Shown here piece after piece: positions 22,399 through 26,958 of a stretch of DNA of 26,958 nucleotides. The DNA is taken from the NCBI GenBank assembly GCA_023388605.1, contig JAEWFX010000022.1, forward strand, positions 1-26,958. The letters run 5' to 3'. The position numbers and the translations under genes are program-made. The notes beneath the pieces were generated by a model, which worked only from the letters and a program-made list of their open reading frames with translations, was not told the origin of the DNA and searched no databases. This stretch comes from Bacillota bacterium. GTDB lineage: Bacteria > Bacillota > Clostridia > Saccharofermentanales > DTU023. The stretch's first letter is position 1, and every line of letters starts with the position of its first letter.

Positions 22399-25266
22399 CT
22401 AATCATTGCGGTGATAAACCTTTTTGAACAGTTCACCGGCTGCAAAAGGTATTATGCTGAACAGAATAATCAAAACCCAATCGAGAACTGATGGTGTAAT
22501 TGTATGGAAGAAAGCATCGAGAGCTGGTACCAGCACCACTACTAACATCAAGATAGTCGAAACAAATACAGCCTTGTTCATCACACGATTGCTGAAGAAA
22601 CCGAGCTTGAAGACCGATTGATGTTCACTGCGAGCAGTGAAGGCACGTAATAACTCAGCCATGATTAAGGTCACAAAGGCGAAGGTACGAGCACCCATAG
22701 AAGGTTCGAATCCTTCAGCTGCGAAGAAAACATAATGATCTATGGTCTTCACCACTTCTCCGGCACTGTTCAGAACGATATCAGGATAAAAATAACGTCC
22801 CACTTGGAAAGCTGTAAAAACTGCGATGAAAATAGCTATAGCTTGCACAGCGATGGAAAAAATCATCTCTTTATTGATAATATTCTCCTGCTTGCGGCGA
22901 GGAGACTGATGCATAATATTGTCTTCACCCTTCTCTTGACCAAGAGCGAGAGCAGGGAAACTATCTGTCACCAGATTCAACCACAACAATTGAATGGGCA
23001 ATAGAGGAGCGTAATTGGGTCCCAACATCAAAGTAGTCAGAAATACTACTAATATCTCACCCATATTGCAGGATAAGAGGAAGCCGACAAATTTGCGAAT
23101 ATTGCTGTAAATGATGCGTCCTTCTTCAACAGCGCTGACAATGGTCGAGAAATTATCATCGGTCAAGATCATATCTGAAGCGCTCTTCGATACTTCTGTA
23201 CCAGTGATACCCATCGCGACACCGATATCAGCCTGCTTCAGAGCAGGAGCATCATTGACACCGTCACCCGTCATCGAAGCGATGTGGTTATTATCGCGCA
23301 GAGCACTGACGATACGCACCTTGTGTTCAGGTGATACACGTGCATATACCGAAGTAGACTCTACTTTTTCACGCAACATGGCGTCATCCATCTCTTCTAG
23401 CTGACGACCAGTCAAAGCCTCTGATTCGCTGTCGGCGAGTCCCAATTCCTTAGCTATAGCCAAAGCAGTAGCGGGATAGTCACCCGTGATCATAACAGGT
23501 CTTATACCAGCAGACTGACATTTTTTGATAGCTTCCTTAACTTCAGGTCGAGCAGGATCGATCATACCAGTGAGACCGACAAAGATCATATCCTGTTCGC
23601 TACCAGTGTTTTCAGCTCCTACTTCTTCATAAGCGTATGCCAAAACACGCAGAGCTTGGCTCGCTAAATCACTGTTATATCTATGCCAAAATTCTCGTCG
23701 CTCAGGTGTCAGCGGTACAACACCATCGACAGTTAACTCATAGGCTGATTTGTCGATCATTATATCAGGCGCACCCTTAGTCAGAGCGAGATTATCTTTG
23801 CTGAGTCCAGCGTAGGTCACTGTCATCATTTTGCGTTCTGAATCGAAAGGTTGACTAGATAAGAGCTGATAACGCTGATTGAGAGCTTCTTTAGTCAGTC
23901 CCAATTTGGCAGCTAATGTCAGCAATGCACCCTCAGTAGGATCACCGATAATACCATATTCTGTTTCCTGTTGAACTAACTCTGCCTCATTGCAGAGAGC
24001 TGCTATAGTAGCTAGACGCTCTAGAACGGGGTTTTGAGTAGCATCGAGATCTTGTTGATCAGAGCTCATCACGTGTACTACTTCACCCATGGGGGCATAA
24101 CCTGTACCTGTGACTCGATAATAGTTATTGCCAGCGATAACTTGAGTGACTGTCATCTCATTCTGGGTCAATGTTCCTGTTTTATCAGAACAAATAGTAT
24201 CGATGCTACCTAGAGTCTCAACAGCTGGAAGCTTTTTAACTATGGCATTCTTGCGTGCCATACGGTTCATGCCCAGTGCTAGTACTATAGTCACGACAGC
24301 AGGTAGTCCTTCAGGGATGGCAGCTACAGCCAAACTTACAGCGGTCAAGAACAGTTGTAATGGTTCTCCGCCTTGGACAAAACCGATGACAAATACCAAT
24401 ACACAGATCAACAGACAGATCATTCCCAGCACTTTGCCGAGTTTGTTGAGATTACGTTGTAAGGGAGTTATATCTTGTTTGATACCCTTCAAGCGGTCAG
24501 CAATTTTACCTACTTCCGTTTTCTCACCGATGGCTACGACAATACCCGTACCTGAACCATAAGTAACTGAAGTGCCTGAATAGAGCATATTTTCTCTATC
24601 ACCTATACCGACAGCCTGATCAGCGATAAAACTAGCATCTTTCTCTACAGGAACAGATTCACCTGTCAAGGCTGCTTCTTCCGCTTTGAGATTAAAGCCA
24701 GACAACAAACGTACATCAGCCGGCACAATTGTACCTGCATCGACATAGATGATATCTCCCGGTACAATCTCTGACGCTGGGATCACTTGCTGTTGACCAT
24801 TGCGCAGGGCACGTGCCGTCGGAGCAGACATTTTTTGTAAAGCAGCTATGGATTTTTCGGCCTTACCTTCTTGGATAATACCTAGAATAGCGTTGACCAC
24901 GACGATGGCGATAATCAAGAGAGCGTCACCGATCTGGTTCAAAAGACCTGAGACCAGAGCGGCGATAATCAACACAATAACAGTGAAATCTTTGAGTTGG
25001 TCGATCAACTTTCGGAAGAAACTCTTGCCTTTTTCCGCTTCGAGTTCATTTTTGCCATATTTTGCCCTAGCTTCTGCGACTTGTTGCTCACTTAGACCGA
25101 TTTGCTCATCTACACCAAAAAAGTTAATGGCAGCTATCGCAGGCTGTTGAGAAAAGTCTAGCTGATCACTATTCAGCATTTGATAATCAGAACTTTGAAC
25201 GGTAGAAGTATGATCCTCCGTCTTCATAATCGCTGAAACTTCTCTATCTTCTCTATTCATCTTCAT
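22399..25266 (-). CDS. Cation-transporting P-type ATPase, P2A calcium type
   Basis: This 955-residue ion pump resembles bacterial PMCA/SERCA-like calcium ATPases. The order is normal: cation ATPase N-domain (about 55-90), first membrane pair, actuator TGES (201-204), PEGL in TM4 (318-321), phosphorylation site SDKTGTLT with Asp361, nucleotide domain, MTGDGVNDAPALKQADIG hinge, and a C-terminal six-helix region. TM6 carries NLVTDSFPALALG, matching the calcium-site NxxTD pattern. It should export calcium from the cytoplasm. An extra charged N-terminal stretch of about 50 residues precedes the core. Its start (ATG 25266, or ATG 25260) overlaps the end of the CorC-family gene by up to 14 bases, with GAGG nearby, so the pair is coupled. 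Confidence 0.93.
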   Translation of the reverse strand: MKMNREDREVSAIMKTEDHTSTVQSSDYQMLNSDQLDFSQQPAIAAINFFGVDEQIGLSEQQVAEARAKYGKNELEAEKGKSFFRKLIDQLKDFTVIVLIIAALVSGLLNQIGDALLIIAIVVVNAILGIIQEGKAEKSIAALQKMSAPTARALRNGQQQVIPASEIVPGDIIYVDAGTIVPADVRLLSGFNLKAEEAALTGESVPVEKDASFIADQAVGIGDRENMLYSGTSVTYGSGTGIVVAIGEKTEVGKIADRLKGIKQDITPLQRNLNKLGKVLGMICLLICVLVFVIGFVQGGEPLQLFLTAVSLAVAAIPEGLPAVVTIVLALGMNRMARKNAIVKKLPAVETLGSIDTICSDKTGTLTQNEMTVTQVIAGNNYYRVTGTGYAPMGEVVHVMSSDQQDLDATQNPVLERLATIAALCNEAELVQQETEYGIIGDPTEGALLTLAAKLGLTKEALNQRYQLLSSQPFDSERKMMTVTYAGLSKDNLALTKGAPDIMIDKSAYELTVDGVVPLTPERREFWHRYNSDLASQALRVLAYAYEEVGAENTGSEQDMIFVGLTGMIDPARPEVKEAIKKCQSAGIRPVMITGDYPATALAIAKELGLADSESEALTGRQLEEMDDAMLREKVESTSVYARVSPEHKVRIVSALRDNNHIASMTGDGVNDAPALKQADIGVAMGITGTEVSKSASDMILTDDNFSTIVSAVEEGRIIYSNIRKFVGFLLSCNMGEILVVFLTTLMLGPNYAPLLPIQLLWLNLVTDSFPALALGQEKGEDNIMHQSPRRKQENIINKEMIFSIAVQAIAIFIAVFTAFQVGRYFYPDIVLNSAGEVVKTIDHYVFFAAEGFEPSMGARTFAFVTLIMAELLRAFTARSEHQSVFKLGFFSNRVMNKAVFVSTILMLVVVLVPALDAFFHTITPSVLDWVLIILFSIIPFAAGELFKKVYHRND

Positions 25267-26695
25267 GATTCCTCTCTTCTTCTAAATCAATAGCAGCCTG
25301 TTCCAGACGTTCAATCTTGATCTTGGCGATACGGCGATCATCCATTTCCAATACTGTAAAACGCAAGTTTTTGAACTCAACACTGGGATGTTCATCAGGT
25401 TCTGGGATATGCTCTAATAAGCTGAGGACAAAACCTGCGATGGTATCAAAACTATCGTCGTCCTCGATCTCATCTAACTCTTCGACAGTACGTCCTACCT
25501 CTTCAGGACTCAATAAACCATTGACTAGGAAATTACCATCACTGTCGACCACGATATCTCGATCATGATCGTCGTACTCATCGATGATTTCACCGACAAT
25601 CTCTTCTAAAATATCTTCTACTGTAACCATACCATCTGTTCCACCATACTCATCGACAACAATGGCGAGTGAAACACTCTTGGACTGCATTTCACGGATC
25701 ACTAAGTTAACTGATTTAGTCTCAGGTACGAAATAACTATTACGCAGATACTTACGCAGATCAAAATCTGCCTTCTCACCATCAGAAATCATCAGCAGAT
25801 CTTTGATAAACAAAACACCGATGATATCATCGATATCTTCTTCATATACGGGTATACGGCTGTACTTCTCACGTGCTGCCACTTCTAAGGTCTCTTCATA
25901 GGTCGCATCGGCAGGAAGCGTAACCATCGCTGTTCGCGGTGTCATAATCTCAGAAATAGCCTTGTCATCGAGTTCGAAAATATTCTCGATCATCTCAGCT
26001 TCTGCCATACGAATACCACCGCTATCACCGCCTACCGCAGCTAATAAGCGGATTTCTTCTTCTGATACTTTATCGGCATCCGATACACTGGGCAGACCGA
26101 TCAAACGACAGATAATGCTGCTCAAAAAATCTAGTATCACCGCAAAAGGGCGTAATATGACATCAAAAAAACGCAGCAATGCCGCTGCTTTACGAGAAAA
26201 TCTCTCAGGATTGGCAAGACCGATACGTTTAGGCACTAGCTCACCAAAAACCAGTGATAATATCGACAAAATTAAGGTTATTAAAATGGTCGACGCGTTG
26301 AGCAAGTATGGTCTGATACCTTGAGGATCTAAGTACTTGTAGAGCACAGGAGCTAATTTACTCGCACCAAAAGCCGATGACAGAAATCCTGCAAAAGTGA
26401 TCGCGACTTGTATGGTTGCAAGCATGTTGCTTTTCTTCTCAATAAAATTCACCAATGCCTGGGCAGTCTTGCTGCCAGATTCAGCATCCTTACGAATCTT
26501 ATTGCCGTTGAGAGTGACGATGGCCATCTCAGACGCAGAAAAGAAACCATTGATCAAAACTAACAACAGAATAATCAACAGGTCGAGCCAAATAGATGAT
26601 CTTGTTTGGGGTATGGTTGTAAGAAATTGTGGGGTGCTCTCTGTTCCGAACAGAGAGCTACATATATGCACTAAAGTGCTACTGTGTGATTCCAT
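25253..26695 (-). CDS. CNNM/CorC-family membrane protein with CBS pair (hemolysin family)
   Basis: This protein of about 480 residues has a DUF21/CNNM transmembrane domain beginning with LLIILLLVLINGFFSASEM, then a CBS pair (AISEIMTPRTAMVTLPADAT through GVLFIKDLL and VVDEYGGTDGMVTVEDILEE), then a C-terminal CorC_HlyC domain. The family is linked to magnesium or cobalt efflux and divalent cation homeostasis. The hemolysin label is historical. Coupling to a calcium-type ATPase suggests a shared role in cation handling. I use ATG 26695, although GGAGG is a rather distant 12 nt upstream. A longer in-frame reading begins at 26800. The first 25 residues before the membrane helix are unusual and are encoded by hairpin-rich DNA. 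Confidence 0.88.
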   Translation of the reverse strand: MESHSSTLVHICSSLFGTESTPQFLTTIPQTRSSIWLDLLIILLLVLINGFFSASEMAIVTLNGNKIRKDAESGSKTAQALVNFIEKKSNMLATIQVAITFAGFLSSAFGASKLAPVLYKYLDPQGIRPYLLNASTILITLILSILSLVFGELVPKRIGLANPERFSRKAAALLRFFDVILRPFAVILDFLSSIICRLIGLPSVSDADKVSEEEIRLLAAVGGDSGGIRMAEAEMIENIFELDDKAISEIMTPRTAMVTLPADATYEETLEVAAREKYSRIPVYEEDIDDIIGVLFIKDLLMISDGEKADFDLRKYLRNSYFVPETKSVNLVIREMQSKSVSLAIVVDEYGGTDGMVTVEDILEEIVGEIIDEYDDHDRDIVVDSDGNFLVNGLLSPEEVGRTVEELDEIEDDDSFDTIAGFVLSLLEHIPEPDEHPSVEFKNLRFTVLEMDDRRIAKIKIERLEQAAIDLEEERNHEDE

Positions 26696-26745
26696 CCGCA
26701 GTAAAAACCTCCGCCTGCTAGAGCCTCCTTTGTCAATACGCAGGC
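26636..26745 (-). promoter_or_regulatory. Hairpin-rich region around the CorC-family gene start
   Basis: Three inverted repeats lie in 110 bases. GCTCTCTGTTC pairs perfectly with its complement across one base (26636-26646 with 26648-26658). GCACT/AGTGC forms a short hairpin (26668-26679). GCCTGC/GCAGGC (26713-26718 with 26740-26745) encloses a GGAGG. The second GGAGG (26712-26708) and the ATG (26695) lie between the repeats. Two of the three fall within the presumed coding start. I recognise no known metal riboswitch consensus. Confidence 0.45.
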
Positions 26746-26854
26746 ACAATAGTTTTAAATCTTTGATGAAAATATTAGCAAATAACACAATAGCACGCAA
26801 ATTAGCGTCTATGCTCTAACAGTTTTGCTAAAATAAATTCATTAGGAGGTAATT

Positions 26855-26958
26855 ATGACTAAGTCAAAATTTCAACAATCTACTTTAGATGTCATGAATT
26901 ACATCGAAAAATCGCCTTCAGCCTGGCAGGCTACAGCCAATGCTGTCGCAATGCTAGA
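26855..26958 (+). CDS. Probable M18 aminopeptidase, N-terminal fragment
   Basis: The ATG at 26855 follows a perfect AGGAGG (26844-26849) by 5 nt. The 34 visible codons include LDVMNYIEKSPSAWQATANA, which resembles the opening of M18 aspartyl aminopeptidases, where a short helix is followed by a conserved SPS/T-x-(W/F/Y)-(H/Q)-A motif. These are cytosolic dinuclear zinc enzymes that remove N-terminal acidic residues. The metal-binding residues lie beyond the window, so the call rests on the first 30 residues only. It is divergent from the CorC-family gene. Confidence 0.65.
   Translation, partial: MTKSKFQQSTLDVMNYIEKSPSAWQATANAVAML

Noticed and set aside
26731..26736. Perfect TTGACA (-35) on the minus strand before the CorC-family gene
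   Set aside because: The hexamer 17 nt downstream reads CGGAGG, so there is no -10 box to pair with it.
26636..26745. Known Mg (M-box), Mn (yybP-ykoY) or NiCo riboswitch before the metal transport genes
   Set aside because: The conserved core sequences of these classes were not recognised. Only simple inverted repeats are seen, so no class was assigned.

Overview
The window holds 20 complete protein genes and two genes cut by its ends. It has the look of a low-to-mid GC anaerobic Firmicute of the class Clostridia. The grounds are strong AGGAGG-type ribosome sites, short intergenic gaps, a YqeG-type HAD phosphatase, a B. subtilis YclM-like aspartate kinase, a clostridial variant type IIA topoisomerase pair and a DUF624 (YesL) gene beside a sugar ABC importer. 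Tryptophanase plus a sialic acid catabolic cluster point to a host-associated, indole-producing organism living on mucosal glycans. An indole-positive vaginal or gut clostridium such as Mageeibacillus would fit, but the species cannot be fixed from the sequence alone. No rRNA, tRNA, CRISPR array, insertion sequence or prophage gene was seen.

Layout. 1-220: end of a sensor histidine kinase (+), closed by a bidirectional terminator. 235-4522: a minus-strand housekeeping run, read in the order aspartate kinase, smpB, membrane-anchored PP2C phosphatase, dCMP deaminase, rluF. 4615-5145: yqeG (+), overlapping tail to tail with a membrane-anchored, catalytically degenerate polysaccharide-deacetylase-like protein (5103-6842, minus). 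6905-11144: a translationally coupled type IIA topoisomerase pair, B subunit first. 11304-14031: tryptophanase and an NSS sodium:amino acid symporter (+), a likely tryptophan uptake and cleavage operon ending in a long hairpin.

14120-22363 (all minus) is a sialic acid (Neu5Ac) module: DUF624 membrane protein, N-acylglucosamine 2-epimerase (AGE), RpiR/SIS regulator, then a recognisable promoter with two palindromes, a lipoprotein binding protein, two permeases, N-acetylneuraminate lyase and, after a structured 172-nt gap, an MsmK/UgpC-type ATPase. The implied route is import, lyase cleavage to ManNAc plus pyruvate, then direct epimerisation to GlcNAc. No ManNAc kinase or ManNAc-6-P epimerase is present here. 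22399-26695 holds a P2A calcium-type ATPase overlapping an upstream CNNM/CorC-family membrane protein with CBS domains. 26855 to the end is the start of an M18-type aminopeptidase (+).

No wholly new system is evident. The points most worth a second look are the structured leader and two-codon ORF before msmK, the palindromes at the sialic acid promoter, the loss of all metal ligands in the deacetylase-like protein, the divergent topoisomerase pair, the unclear start codon of the PP2C gene and the hairpins around the start of the CorC-family gene.
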